DNA of 64,000 nucleotides from Paenibacillaceae bacterium (GCA_900766135.1 CAAFUF010000055.1:62001-126000), one strand, 5' to 3'; numbered from the stretch's first letter, positions 39,401-47,480 are shown. The notes: a model not told the origin generated them from the sequence alone. Translations and numbers: made by a program.

Positions 39401-40442
39401 GCGATACGGTGTAATCCTGAGCGCTGATTTGCTTGCCCTGCAATTTGAGATTGAACATATCTCCCATCGGGTCGATCACTTTGGCATCTTGAGCCGCATA
39501 GGAGATTTTCCCGGCTAATTCGCCGAAAATTTTGTTCAAATCATCATTGCTTGCGGAATAGTAGCCTTCGCTCTTAATATTTTTCAATACTTTTTCCGCG
39601 TTGCTATTTTTGGCTACATCCAGCCCTACCGAAAAAAGCTTGAGCCCTGCCTCTTTGGCAAATTTCGCTTCTGAAAAAGTGCCGATGCCATTGTCTTTGA
39701 TTTCGTATTGGTAATGTCCGAAAAATCCCCCAACCCAATTCAATCCGTAATTGACATAGTAGCTGCTCCCGCTGCCGACAATGCTGCCATAATCGAATTC
39801 GGTAATAGCAAATTTGTAGCTGCTATCATAGCCGTTGTTCGACCAAGAATAGTCTGCAGCCTCTGTTCCTTCGTAACTGTAAGTCGGCTCTCCATCGCTT
39901 AATAAGACGATGATTTTATTTTCGGCCTGACTTTGGTTACCGGTTAGAAGATCACGCGCCTGCTTGATGCCAGCCTGTATGTTCGTACCGCCATCAGCGT
40001 CGATACCATTTATAGCAGTTTTCAAAGCAGACTTTTGGTTCGGTCCCTTAAAGCCGGATACAAGCTCTGATGTTCGGTTAAAAGCGACTACGGCAATCTT
40101 GGTGTCTGCTCCATTCAGCAGCAGATTGTCCACAAACTTGTTTGCCGCTTCTTTCGCTTTGTCCATTTTCTTTTGCTTGTTTACTTTGTCATCCATACTC
40201 CCGGACTTATCGATAACCAATACCACATCCGAACTCGTTTTGAGGTTTTTTCCCTCAACCTTGAGCGTGATTTCCCATTCGCCCGGGTTCCCCGTAGGCT
40301 TTGCGGTTTTGCTGAGCTGGGTCGCTCCGGGATAGGGCCAGTTGAGATCTCCTGAGTTTGGTGCGCCAAAAACGGACATCGGACTCATGAAAAGTGAAAA
40401 CAGGCATAGCCAAGATATTGCAATTTTTAACCCGCGTTTCAT
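36444..40442 (-). CDS. VMSP-like surface protein: VWA, eight MucBP repeats, three SLH domains
   Basis: The protein (1,332 aa) has a signal peptide (~1-26), a von Willebrand A domain with MIDAS D78-x-S80-x-S82 (VVLVIDKSGSMDD), and a SpaA/Cna-like part (~420-510). Eight MucBP repeats follow, each opening VEVQYLEQG/VTVKFLEKG-like and ending YxFYYTxN. A Gly/Ser/Asn then Pro linker (~1078-1114) holds PLPPLP at 1105-1110 (DNA 37113-37130). Three SLH repeats (~1117-1290) anchor it. It should act as an adhesin on the S-layer. The neighbouring PPEP-type protease could cut the linker and free it. GGAGGAACCT precedes the ATG. Confidence 0.92.
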   Translation of the reverse strand: MKRGLKIAISWLCLFSLFMSPMSVFGAPNSGDLNWPYPGATQLSKTAKPTGNPGEWEITLKVEGKNLKTSSDVVLVIDKSGSMDDKVNKQKKMDKAKEAANKFVDNLLLNGADTKIAVVAFNRTSELVSGFKGPNQKSALKTAINGIDADGGTNIQAGIKQARDLLTGNQSQAENKIIVLLSDGEPTYSYEGTEAADYSWSNNGYDSSYKFAITEFDYGSIVGSGSSYYVNYGLNWVGGFFGHYQYEIKDNGIGTFSEAKFAKEAGLKLFSVGLDVAKNSNAEKVLKNIKSEGYYSASNDDLNKIFGELAGKISYAAQDAKVIDPMGDMFNLKLQGKQISAQDYTVSQGTVVWDPVAEKFTWNIGNIAEGEPAIFTYKVIMDPSKNPVSNTLYPTNGTTTLEYKDVNNRNTSKEFEVPKVNVGNGSILMKGYKVNADGQPVNAEGVEVEGPEFAELLYSENFKDQNGNEALPMGDYSVSAKALAGYQFKVGETPTNVRLTAINPTPVIWFGYEEVVKQSVTVKFLEKGTEKELAKPQSIEGTIGDKIPLEAVDVPGYTPENESFEYTIKPEGNEYVFYYTANAQSVEVQYLEQGTDKVLAESTTFDGVTGQTLKLTAKDIPGYTPVEASYSYELGVENAPHIFYYTASEQSVSVKFVDKETGKELAPVDNVPGVTGKTVTLTAVDVPGYTPEIETFDYTVQPEGNNAYTFFYTANKQSVEVQYLEQGTDKVLAESTTVDGVTGQTLELKAKDIPGYTPAEPNFSYTLGVENAPHIFYYTANANEPGDNRTLTVKYVDKLTQKDLLEPTSRMGKVGEVITLTAEDYTDPVTGAIYKPHTYETSYQFTEGLDQVYLFEYTQDESYLERSVTIHHVNRESGEELIAPTIETGYAGQTLALYPEPISVTDAVYYPEQPEYGFDITLESEQEFTIYYTKGEPTDLVEITVSYLDRETGAELAAPKTIKGRIGDKIELTAKEVLGYTPETEKYTHEFIDDSNQVYVFYYTKNAPAERQLTVKYLENGTNQQLASPTVVTGKPGETKTLTALSVSGYTPVKPTDTYTFNDGEGQEYTFYYTRNSSNPGGSDNSGNSGNSGSSTPPSPPAVTPLPPLPAVPPTLDTENHYDYIHGYPDGTVKPLNNITREEVATIFYRLLDDDSRSAYLKSGTALSDVEATRWSNKYISTMENAGVVTGYPNGTFKPGQYITRAEFAAIASRFDKLDERPNEMFSDVKGHWAEKYIASAANKGWINGYADGTFKPDQFITRAEAAKFINSVLNRKVDKDGIHEDTKMWPDNVYGMWYYYEILEATNHHEYSREESGVENWEEVKPNRVYP
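37113..37130 (-). other. Candidate Pro-Pro endopeptidase cleavage site PLP/PLP
   Basis: Residues P1105-L-P1107 / P1108-L-P1110 match the PPEP-2 site PLP/PVP except Leu for Val at P2'. The site is exposed between the MucBP stalk and the SLH anchor. Confidence 0.6.
38104..38890 (-). repeat. Internal duplication of a two-MucBP unit (~398 bp)
   Basis: The DNA around 38104-38300 and 38502-38700 is nearly identical, including a shared run around GCCGAGTCCACGACG and the string coding VEVQYLEQGTDKVLAEST. MucBP repeats 1+2 and 3+4 therefore arose by a recent tandem duplication. Confidence 0.75.
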
Positions 40443-40554
40443 AGGTTCCTCCTCATATTTTCATAGACTTCCTCCCTTTCAGGCACAATGTTTCTACCCT
40501 CCTTACGTTGGGTTATCTATTTCTCACGGAAAATCCGTTGAGAACCCAAGAAAA

Positions 40555-40601
40555 ACAAAAAAACGGCTGCATCAACAATAAAATTCATTGTTATGCAGCC
40601 G
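40555..40601 (-). terminator. Terminator in the leader of the VMSP-like gene
   Basis: On the minus strand CGGCTGCAT.AACAAT pairs with ATTGTT.ATGCAGCCG, followed by TTTTTTT. Its 5' arm directly abuts or overlaps the 3' end of the riboswitch-like element, which suits a ligand-on design. Confidence 0.85.
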
Positions 40602-40695
40602 GACGGTCGTTAATCCTAGCGCGGATTGTTAGACTCCAAGGCTTTGCGGCCTAATCTTTCGATTAGTGTGCCCAATATGCGATTATTACCTGCCA
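40593..40695 (-). promoter_or_regulatory. Probable c-di-GMP-I-like riboswitch in the VMSP leader
   Basis: Minus-strand elements in class I order: TTGGGCACA, a stem CTAAT-CGAAAG-ATTAG, GCCGCAAAGCC, TTGGAGTCTAAC, a short stem AATCC/GGATT and ACGACCGTCCGG. They parallel GGCAAA..CGAAAG..GACGCAAAGCC..GTCTAA of GEMM-I RNAs. The P1 stem is not clear, and the TTGGGCAC/CGACCG ends also recall class II, so the class is uncertain. A terminator follows at once. Confidence 0.5.
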
Positions 40696-40751
40696 TGTCA
40701 GCTCATAGACTTGGCGATAGTCATATTTTTCCACAGCCTGCTGACAAAATC

Positions 40752-40780
40752 AATATATTTCATAAAAAGTATCTTGTCAA
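40752..40780 (-). promoter_or_regulatory. Sigma-A promoter of the VMSP-like gene
   Basis: Minus strand TTGACA (40775-40780), 17-bp spacer, TATATT (40752-40757). It predicts a ~300-nt leader that includes the riboswitch-like element and terminator. Confidence 0.75.
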
Positions 40781-40860
40781 CTGATGAAAATGTTAAAAAT
40801 GTCATAGTTGAACTGGAATCGTTAACCAACAAATTCGCTGATCTAAACGAATAAACAACA

Positions 40861-40918
40861 TTTTCGGATATTATCGTAATTTCATGGGATATTTCCCGAA
40901 CTCCCGGAAAGCTAAGAT
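40861..40918 (+). promoter_or_regulatory. Promoter A with paired GGATAT direct repeats (DUF4127 gene)
   Basis: GGATAT at 40866-40871 and 40887-40892 (21 bp apart), then 20 nt from GGGATAT to the -10-like TAAGAT (40913-40918). The same layout precedes the GH130 and sugar-binding-protein genes. Confidence 0.6.
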
Positions 40919-40988
40919 TACATTAAGCGTGCGATGAGCCATGCGCTATTTTTCGATGGAAATCAGACTAACGGGAGGGAGCAGCTTT

Positions 40989-42563
40989 ATGGCGAAGGTG
41001 GTATATGTGCCGCTGGACGAAAGGCCGTGCAACGAGGGGTTTCCCAGGCAATTGGCGGGGATGACGGACATAACACTCGTTGTTCCGGACCGTTTGATGC
41101 TTGGAAACAAGAAACGTCCGGCAGATACGAATGCGATTCGGGAGTGGATGCTCAAGGCTGCGGAAGGAGCGGATTACTTGCTCGTATCGATCGATCTGCT
41201 CGTTTACGGGGGGATCGTGCCGTCCCGGCTGCATCATTTATCTCTGGAGGAGTGCTTGCGTCGGCTGGCGGTTTTAGGGGAGATCAAACGCCGGTATCCC
41301 GATGTCAAGATCCATGCTTTTAATCTGATCATGCGCGTACCGAACAATAACAAAGACGAAGAAGAGCCGGATTATTACAAATTTCACGGCGGGCAAATTT
41401 TCAAATACAGTTACCTGACGGACAAGGCGGAGCAGGACGCTTTGACCCCGGCGGAACAACGGGAACTGGAAGACGTCACTCGGTTGATCCCTGAAGCCTA
41501 CTTGAGCGATTTTCTGGAGCGCCGTGCCGTTAACCAGCAAGTGAACCAGCACGCGTTGACCCTGGTCCGCGAAGGCGTGATCGACCATCTGGTCGTCCCG
41601 CTTGACGACAATTCCCAATACGGCTTCTCCCGGGCGGAACAGCAAATGATGGTTTGCCGCGTGGAAGCGCTGAACGTGCTGGATAAGGTCCTGATTTACC
41701 CGGGAGCCGACGAGGTCGGCTGCACGATGTTTGCCCGCATTTTCGGGGAAATGAAACAGTACAAACCGGAGATTTTTGTGCGTTATTCTTCCACCCAAGG
41801 TCCGCGGATCAAGCCGAAATACGAAGACCGCAGCCTGAACGAAAGCGTCAAATCGCATATTACCGCGGCTGGAGCGGTCCTAGCCGACCATTCCGCAGAG
41901 ACGGATTTGGTGCTCCTTGTCCACTCGCCGGCGGTCGACCAGGCGGGGATGGCCGAGCAAATCCCGTTCCGGGAACGGCATCGCACCTACTTCTCGGAAA
42001 TCCATTATCGGGAGTTTGCCGAAGCGATGGGGGCCTACTTGCGTAAAGGGAAGCTGGTAGCGTTAGGCGACGTGGCGACGTGTAACGGCGGCGATCCGGT
42101 GCTGATGAACCTGCTGCAGCAGCAAGGACGGTTGGATCAATTGATGGCCTACGCAGGGTGGAATACGTCCGGGAACACGCTGGGGACGGTGGTTGCCCAC
42201 CTTGTGATTGCTTCTTATTACGCGAAGCGATGGGCGCAGGGCGAGTTGATGAAGGCATATGAGGCGAGCCGTCTCTTTTATTACCACCGTCTGGCGGAAG
42301 ATTTCCTGTACCAATCGCTGGTGCGGCAAGACATGCTGGCGAACGATCTTCCCGGGCTGAATGCGAGCTACTATGTGCTGGAGCATTGCTTGGTGCAGGC
42401 TGAGGCGATTCTAGCGGACAAAATGAACCGGGCGGCAGCGTACTATTTTACGGAGATAAAGGAAGGCAGGATTCGGCTGAACGGGCTGCATTTTCCATGG
42501 AGACGCATGTTTGAGGTGGGCTTCGAGCTGACGATCGAAGGGTTCGGCGCTGTTCGCGAATAA
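40989..42563 (+). CDS. DUF4127 family protein
   Basis: The protein (524 aa) starts MAKVVYVPLDERPCNEGFPRQ and has LLVSIDLLVYGGIVPSRLHH, FNLIMRVPNNNKDEEEPDYY, YPGADEVGCTMFARI and WNTSGNTLGTVVAHLV, all hallmarks of DUF4127. No signal peptide or membrane segment. The biochemical role is unknown to me; conserved Asp, Glu, Asn and Arg residues in polar clusters suggest an enzyme acting on sugars or sugar acids. GGGAGGGAG precedes the ATG at 40989. Its promoter shares the paired-repeat layout with the ABC transporter operon, so it belongs to that sugar response. Confidence 0.85.
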   Translation: MAKVVYVPLDERPCNEGFPRQLAGMTDITLVVPDRLMLGNKKRPADTNAIREWMLKAAEGADYLLVSIDLLVYGGIVPSRLHHLSLEECLRRLAVLGEIKRRYPDVKIHAFNLIMRVPNNNKDEEEPDYYKFHGGQIFKYSYLTDKAEQDALTPAEQRELEDVTRLIPEAYLSDFLERRAVNQQVNQHALTLVREGVIDHLVVPLDDNSQYGFSRAEQQMMVCRVEALNVLDKVLIYPGADEVGCTMFARIFGEMKQYKPEIFVRYSSTQGPRIKPKYEDRSLNESVKSHITAAGAVLADHSAETDLVLLVHSPAVDQAGMAEQIPFRERHRTYFSEIHYREFAEAMGAYLRKGKLVALGDVATCNGGDPVLMNLLQQQGRLDQLMAYAGWNTSGNTLGTVVAHLVIASYYAKRWAQGELMKAYEASRLFYYHRLAEDFLYQSLVRQDMLANDLPGLNASYYVLEHCLVQAEAILADKMNRAAAYYFTEIKEGRIRLNGLHFPWRRMFEVGFELTIEGFGAVRE

Positions 42564-42570
42564 ACATTAT

Positions 42571-42582
42571 AACGTTATATTC
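42571..42582. promoter_or_regulatory. 12-bp perfect palindrome before the deacetylase operon
   Basis: TATAACGTTATA lies ~75 bp before the GTG of the first gene of an operon that ends in a GntR regulator. It is a possible GntR/HutC operator. Confidence 0.35.
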
Positions 42583-42657
42583 ACAAGAGGAATTTTCCGT
42601 GTTATGCTAAACCCAACCGTAAGCATGACAACGATCTATTAAAAAGAGGCGAGCATA

Positions 42658-43770
42658 GTGAAGGAAAAAGTTGTTCTCCATCATCTGAAGAGAGTGAGCG
42701 GGGAAGAGATCGATATCGTGATCGAGGACGGAAACATCGCCGAGATCACCGGAGCCGGCCAGGCTCGCGGCGATCAGGAATGGGACGGGTCCTCTCTTTA
42801 CGTATCCAGCGGCTGGATCGATATGCATGTCCACGCGTTTCCTGAATTCGACCCGTACGGCGACGAAATCGATGAGATCGGCGTGAAGCAGGGCGTCACG
42901 ACGATCGTGGACGCCGGCAGCTGCGGCGCGGAACGGATCGGAGAACTGGTGGCAAGCGGCAAACGGTCTGCTACCAACCTGTTGGCGTTCTTGAACATCT
43001 CGCGGATTGGGTTGAGTCGCGTCGACGAACTGTCCCAATTGGCCTGGATCGACCGTGATCAGGTCAAAGAAGCGATTGCGGATTACAGCGACTCCATCGT
43101 CGGCCTGAAAGCGAGGATCAGCCAAAGCGTGGTCCGGGAGAACGGCGTAGAGCCGCTGCGCATCGCGCGGGAGTTATCGCTTGAGACGGGACTGCCGCTG
43201 ATGGTGCATATCGGTTCGGCGCCGCCCGATATCCGGGAGGTGATTCCGCTCTTGCAGCGAAAAGATATCATTACCCATTACCTCAACGGGAAAGCAAACC
43301 ATTTGTTCGATGCATCGGGCGATCCGCTCTCGGTGTTGACCGAAGCCATCGGCCGGGGCGTGCATCTCGATGTGGGCCACGGCACGGCGAGCTTCTCCTT
43401 TCGAGTGGCCGAGGCGGCCAAGCGGCACGGCATCGCCCCGGATACGATCAGCACCGACATCTACCGGGGCAACCGGCTGAACGGTCCGGTGTACAGCATG
43501 GCGAACGTGCTAAGCAAATTCCTCTATCTCGGTTATCCGCTTGAGGAAATCATCGCAGCGGTGACCACGCGTGCCGCGAAGTGGCTGGGAAGAGAGGAGC
43601 TTGGCCGCATTCGGGTCGGGGACCCGGCCAATTTGACCTTGTTTACCATCAAGGAAGAACCGACGGAATTAACCGATTCGGAAGGAGAACGGCGCGTCTC
43701 GAACCGCCGTATCGAAGCAAAAGGAGCGATCATCCATGGAAAGTTCATTGAATGCGAAGTACGGGCTTAA
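42658..43770 (+). CDS. Amidohydrolase/deacetylase-family metallohydrolase
   Basis: The protein (370 aa) has the amidohydrolase metal motifs: DMHVHAFPEF (HxH), a candidate carboxylated Lys in VGLKARISQ, LMVHIGSAP, ITHYLNG and the catalytic Asp in ISTDIYRG. It belongs to the subgroup annotated amidohydrolase/deacetylase that travels with DgaE-like genes. The likely reaction is removal of an acyl (acetyl) group from an amino-sugar acid. GTG start. The end overlaps the next gene by 35 nt, a tight operon. Confidence 0.85.
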   Translation: MKEKVVLHHLKRVSGEEIDIVIEDGNIAEITGAGQARGDQEWDGSSLYVSSGWIDMHVHAFPEFDPYGDEIDEIGVKQGVTTIVDAGSCGAERIGELVASGKRSATNLLAFLNISRIGLSRVDELSQLAWIDRDQVKEAIADYSDSIVGLKARISQSVVRENGVEPLRIARELSLETGLPLMVHIGSAPPDIREVIPLLQRKDIITHYLNGKANHLFDASGDPLSVLTEAIGRGVHLDVGHGTASFSFRVAEAAKRHGIAPDTISTDIYRGNRLNGPVYSMANVLSKFLYLGYPLEEIIAAVTTRAAKWLGREELGRIRVGDPANLTLFTIKEEPTELTDSEGERRVSNRRIEAKGAIIHGKFIECEVRA

Positions 43771-44839
43771 GCGCGTCATTAACGCCAGCGGGCGGATGAG
43801 CATCCTCGGCGTATCCGCGCCGAGCGATACCGTGATGGAGGCGATGAAGCGGGGCGGCCAAAGCTACGTCGAAATCGCCGATCTCGTAGATAAGGCGGGG
43901 GACTATGTCGCCAAACACGTCGGATCGGAGGCGGCGGTGATCGTGAACTCGGCATCGAGCGGCATCGCTTTGTCGGTCGCGGCGATGGTGACACAGGGCG
44001 ACCGGCGCAAGAGCTTGCGCTTGCATCAGGAGGAGATTCCCCGTAACGAAATCCTCATCCTGAAGGGCCACAACGTGCAGTACGGCGCTCCGGTAGAAAC
44101 GATGGTTTACCTCGGCGGCGGCAAATTGGTGGAGGTCGGCTATGCCAACGAAGGCCGGGCGGAACATATCCAAGACGCGATCGGCGAAAAAACGGCGGCG
44201 ATCCTCTACGTGAAATCGCACCATGCGGTGCAGAAGAATATGATCTCCGTCGAAGAAGCGTGGGAGGTGGCCAAACGGAACCACGTGCCGATGATCGTGG
44301 ACGCGGCGGCGGAAGAGGACCTGCAGAAGTACGTGAAATTCTCCGATTTGGCGATTTACAGCGGGTCCAAGGCGATCGAAGGCCCGACCTCAGGGATCGT
44401 TGCCGGAAAACGCACCTATATCGAATGGGTGAAGGTACAGCTGCACGGCATCGGACGGAGCATGAAGGTCGGTAAGGAAACGTCCTTCGGCTTGCTGCAG
44501 GCCCTGGACGAGTACGCCGTCAAACCTGACAACAGCGAACGGGAAAAAGCGGCTTTGCAGACGCTGATCCCGCTTAGCGATCTTCCGGGAATCCGGGTTT
44601 CGATCGTGCAGGACGAAGCCGGCCGGGCGATTTACCGGGGGAGGGTGCAGGTCGATCCGCAGCAGGCCGGCATCGGCGCGAAGGAAATGGTTCATGCGCT
44701 GCAAACCGGAGATATCGCGGTTTATACCCGGGATTACGGAGTCAGACAAGGGTATTTCGATATCGATCCGCGACCGCTGATGGGGGACGATATCCAGGTG
44801 ATTGCCGCAAAAATACGCGAATTGGCAGGAGGACGTTAA
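43736..44839 (+). CDS. dgaE: DgaE-family PLP-dependent ammonia-lyase
   Basis: The protein (367 aa) is of the SelA-like fold: AKYGLKRVINASGRMSILGV, EAAVIVNSASSGIALSVAAM and the PLP lysine in AIYSGSKAIEGPTSG, with PMIVDAAAEEDL holding the cofactor Asp. DgaE of Salmonella converts D-glucosaminate-6-phosphate to 2-keto-3-deoxygluconate-6-phosphate and ammonia. The following aldolase would use that product. The ATG at 43736 lies within the preceding gene, 14 nt after AAAGGAG. Confidence 0.85.
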   Translation: MESSLNAKYGLKRVINASGRMSILGVSAPSDTVMEAMKRGGQSYVEIADLVDKAGDYVAKHVGSEAAVIVNSASSGIALSVAAMVTQGDRRKSLRLHQEEIPRNEILILKGHNVQYGAPVETMVYLGGGKLVEVGYANEGRAEHIQDAIGEKTAAILYVKSHHAVQKNMISVEEAWEVAKRNHVPMIVDAAAEEDLQKYVKFSDLAIYSGSKAIEGPTSGIVAGKRTYIEWVKVQLHGIGRSMKVGKETSFGLLQALDEYAVKPDNSEREKAALQTLIPLSDLPGIRVSIVQDEAGRAIYRGRVQVDPQQAGIGAKEMVHALQTGDIAVYTRDYGVRQGYFDIDPRPLMGDDIQVIAAKIRELAGGR

Positions 44840-44840
44840 G

Positions 44841-45596
44841 ATGTCGCAGATCGCAAAACGATTTTATAAAAAACGGGTAGCTCTCAATGTATTGGCCAAA
44901 GACATTCCGAACGCGAAGGAAGTGTTCGAAGCCGCGGATGGTTACGTTCTCGTCGGGGTTCTTTCCAAGGACTACCCCACGGCCCAGGAAGCCGTAACCG
45001 CGATGAAAGCGTACGGCCGGGAAATCGACGACGCGGTGTCGATCGGCCTTGGCGCTGGCGATAACCGCCAAGCGGCGGTCGTTGCGGAAATTGCCAAGCA
45101 TTATCCCGGCAGCCACATCAATCAGGTGTTCCCGGCTGTCGGGGCAACCCGGGCCAATCTCGGCGCCCAGGACAGCTGGATCAACAGCCTGGTTTCGCCG
45201 ACGGGCCAAGCGGGTTACGTGAACATTTCCACCGGCCCGGTCAGCGCCGCCCAGGAGAAACCGGCGATCGTTCCGGTCGAAGCGGCGATCGCGCTGGTGC
45301 GCGATATGGGCGGCAACGCGCTCAAATACTTCCCGATGCAGGGGCTCAGCCGCGAAGAGGAGCTGCGCGCCGTAGCGGCAGCCTGTGCCAAGGCGGATTT
45401 TGCGCTGGAGCCGACCGGCGGGATCGACCTGGACAATTTCGAAGCGATCCTGCGCATCGCCTTGGAAGCCGGCGTTCCGCAGGTGATTCCGCACGTGTAT
45501 ACTTCCATCATCGACAAAGCGACCGGCAATACCCGCACCGAAGATGTGCTGCTGTTGACCAAAGTCATGAAAAAGCTGGCGGATGCTTATGCCTAA
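44841..45596 (+). CDS. dgaF: DgaF-like KDGP aldolase
   Basis: The protein (251 aa) has FYKKRVALNVLAKDIPNAKE, DAVSIGLGAGDNRQAAVVAE, HINQVFPAVGATRAN and EPTGGIDLDNF, the KDGP-aldolase family (class I, Schiff-base Lys; candidate in NALKYFPMQG). It splits 2-keto-3-deoxy-6-phosphogluconate into pyruvate and glyceraldehyde-3-phosphate. AGGAGGACG precedes the ATG at 44841, 1 nt after the dgaE stop. Confidence 0.87.
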   Translation: MSQIAKRFYKKRVALNVLAKDIPNAKEVFEAADGYVLVGVLSKDYPTAQEAVTAMKAYGREIDDAVSIGLGAGDNRQAAVVAEIAKHYPGSHINQVFPAVGATRANLGAQDSWINSLVSPTGQAGYVNISTGPVSAAQEKPAIVPVEAAIALVRDMGGNALKYFPMQGLSREEELRAVAAACAKADFALEPTGGIDLDNFEAILRIALEAGVPQVIPHVYTSIIDKATGNTRTEDVLLLTKVMKKLADAYA

Positions 45597-46608
45597 ACGC
45601 ATAGCAGCCTTCGGCGAAGTCATGATGCGCCTGCAGGTGCCGGGTTACGAAACGTTGGCTCAGGGCGATACGTTGAAATATTCCTTCTCGGGCACCGGCG
45701 TCAACGTCGCATCGGCCTTATCCCGTTACGGGCATGCCGGTATGCTGGTCACACGGTTGCCGGACAATCCGCTTGGTGACGCCGCTTTTGCCTACCTGCG
45801 CAAGCTGGGCATTGATACCGCTCGCGCCCAGCGGGGAGGCAAGTACGTTGGCATGTACTTCTTGGAGAACGGCTTTGGCGTGCGGTCCGGCCGCGTGACG
45901 TACTCGAACCGGTTGGACAGCAGCTTTAACACCGCGCCTGAAGGAACCTACGATTTTGCGGAAATCGCCGCCGGCATCGATGCGGTCCATTTCTGCGGGA
46001 TTACGCTGGCGATGAACGACGAGGTGCGGGCGCACATGAAATCATTCGCCGAAGCGGTGAAGCGGCAAGGGGGCAAGGTGATTTTCGACTGCAACTACCG
46101 GCCGTCCCTTTGGGGGGAGGACGGATATGCCAAAGCAAAGCCGCATTACGAAGCGATGCTGCGGCTGGCGGATATTGTGATGATGAACGAAAAGGACGCG
46201 ATGCTAACCCTGGGGATGACTACGTCCCGGCAGGAACGGGAGGAGCAATTGGCGGAGCTGATTCCGGCCGTGGCGAAAAGCTACGGCATTTCCGCAATTG
46301 CCGGAACGCACCGCCAGATCCACGGCGACAACTCCCACTCGCTGCGCGGTTTTTTGTACAAGGGGGAGCGGCTCGTTTTCTCCGATCGGCTGACGTTTTC
46401 CGTCTATGATAGAATAGGGGCAGGAGACGCTTTTGCGAGCGGGATCATCCACGGCGAGTTGGAGGGCTTCGCCCCGGAACGAACCGTCCGGTTTGCGGCG
46501 GCGGCGGGCATGCTGGCGCATACCGTGCCGGGCGACACCCCGATGGCGACGGAGGCGGAAATCCTCCGGGCGATGGAGCAATCGGCCGCCGGCGATGTGG
46601 AAAGGTAG
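45589..46608 (+). CDS. PfkB-family sugar (acid) kinase
   Basis: The protein (339 aa) has the two PfkB signatures: SGTGVNVASALSRYGHAG near residue 40 and DRIGAGDAFASGIIHG with the catalytic Asp near 280. It resembles 2-keto-3-deoxygluconate kinases. In this operon it could phosphorylate the sugar acid before DgaE, or KDG. ATG at 45583 is the alternative start, both within the end of the aldolase gene. Confidence 0.85.
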   Translation: MPKRIAAFGEVMMRLQVPGYETLAQGDTLKYSFSGTGVNVASALSRYGHAGMLVTRLPDNPLGDAAFAYLRKLGIDTARAQRGGKYVGMYFLENGFGVRSGRVTYSNRLDSSFNTAPEGTYDFAEIAAGIDAVHFCGITLAMNDEVRAHMKSFAEAVKRQGGKVIFDCNYRPSLWGEDGYAKAKPHYEAMLRLADIVMMNEKDAMLTLGMTTSRQEREEQLAELIPAVAKSYGISAIAGTHRQIHGDNSHSLRGFLYKGERLVFSDRLTFSVYDRIGAGDAFASGIIHGELEGFAPERTVRFAAAAGMLAHTVPGDTPMATEAEILRAMEQSAAGDVER

Positions 46609-46619
46609 GGAATAAGGTC

Positions 46620-47333
46620 GTGAGTTTGTCCCGTAAAGATAGACCGTTGTATCTGCAAATCAAAAACATTCTGAGGGAACGCATTTTACACGGCGTTTAC
46701 CCGCTCGGATCGAATATCCCTTCCGAACCTCAGCTGGAGCAGGAATTCGCCGTCAGCAAAATCACCGTCCGCGGCGCGATTCAGGAGCTCGTCCAGGAAG
46801 GGTATTTGGAGAAGGGCAGCGGCAAAGGCACGAAAGTGATCCGCAATAAAGCCGCCTCCAAGTGGTCCAAGTGGAAGCACTTCACGGAAATTCTGGTGGA
46901 GGAAAACCATCAAATCCGCAAGGAATGGCTCCGCGCCGAAACGGTGCGAAACGAGTCGGGCTCCGAGCTCTACGGGCTGTTCGGGGAGCGCTGCTTGAAG
47001 CTGCAACGCGCGTATTATCTCGACGGCCAGCCTTATATTTTTTACGAGCATTACGTGAAGACCGCCAGGAAGGAGCCGGATCTCGAGGATTTCCGCGATC
47101 ATTCGCTGTATGAAGTGCTGGAGGAGTGGGGCGTGTCGCTGGACAAGCTCAGGGATGAATTTGCGGTGTCCCTTCCGCCGGCTGAGGCGAAGCGGTTCTT
47201 GCGCTTGGCCGATGGGGTGCCCGTGCTGAAGCGGTCGCGGTATTCGCGGGACGTTCAGGGGAGTTTGGCCGAATACAGCGTCGGCTACTACAATACGGAG
47301 CTGCAAAATTACATTGTCGATTACGACGCGTAA
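46620..47333 (+). CDS. GntR/HutC-family regulator with UTRA domain
   Basis: The protein (237 aa) has the winged helix at 8-75 (LYLQIKNILRERILHGVYPL, IPSEPQLEQEFAVSKITVRG, AIQELVQEGYLEKGSGKGTKV) and a UTRA effector domain (~95-235; LKLQRAYYLDGQPYIFYEHY..YNTELQNYIVDYDA). HutC-type repressors usually bind phosphorylated sugars. It is the last gene of the dga-like operon and the likely repressor of it. GTG start. Confidence 0.9.
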   Translation: MSLSRKDRPLYLQIKNILRERILHGVYPLGSNIPSEPQLEQEFAVSKITVRGAIQELVQEGYLEKGSGKGTKVIRNKAASKWSKWKHFTEILVEENHQIRKEWLRAETVRNESGSELYGLFGERCLKLQRAYYLDGQPYIFYEHYVKTARKEPDLEDFRDHSLYEVLEEWGVSLDKLRDEFAVSLPPAEAKRFLRLADGVPVLKRSRYSRDVQGSLAEYSVGYYNTELQNYIVDYDA

Positions 47334-47350
47334 GCGGCTTTACGCATGAT

Positions 47351-47388
47351 CCCAGACTGTTGCACGGAATGCAACGGTCTGGTTTTTT
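47351..47388 (+). terminator. Intrinsic terminator after the GntR gene
   Basis: CCAGAC.GTTGCA pairs with TGCAAC.GTCTGG around CGGAA, followed by seven T. Confidence 0.9.
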
Positions 47389-47480
47389 TATGCGAAAAAC
47401 CGAGTGCATCTTGACCCTTGGCGGCGGGTTCAAAGGGTTATTCTCCATTGTCGTATACGGCCTGCGTAATCCATCGGAAT

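Noticed and set aside
40666..40854. 62-residue plus-strand frame with a hydrophobic stretch
   Set aside because: It lies over the VMSP promoter and riboswitch-like leader on the opposite strand and has no ribosome-binding site.
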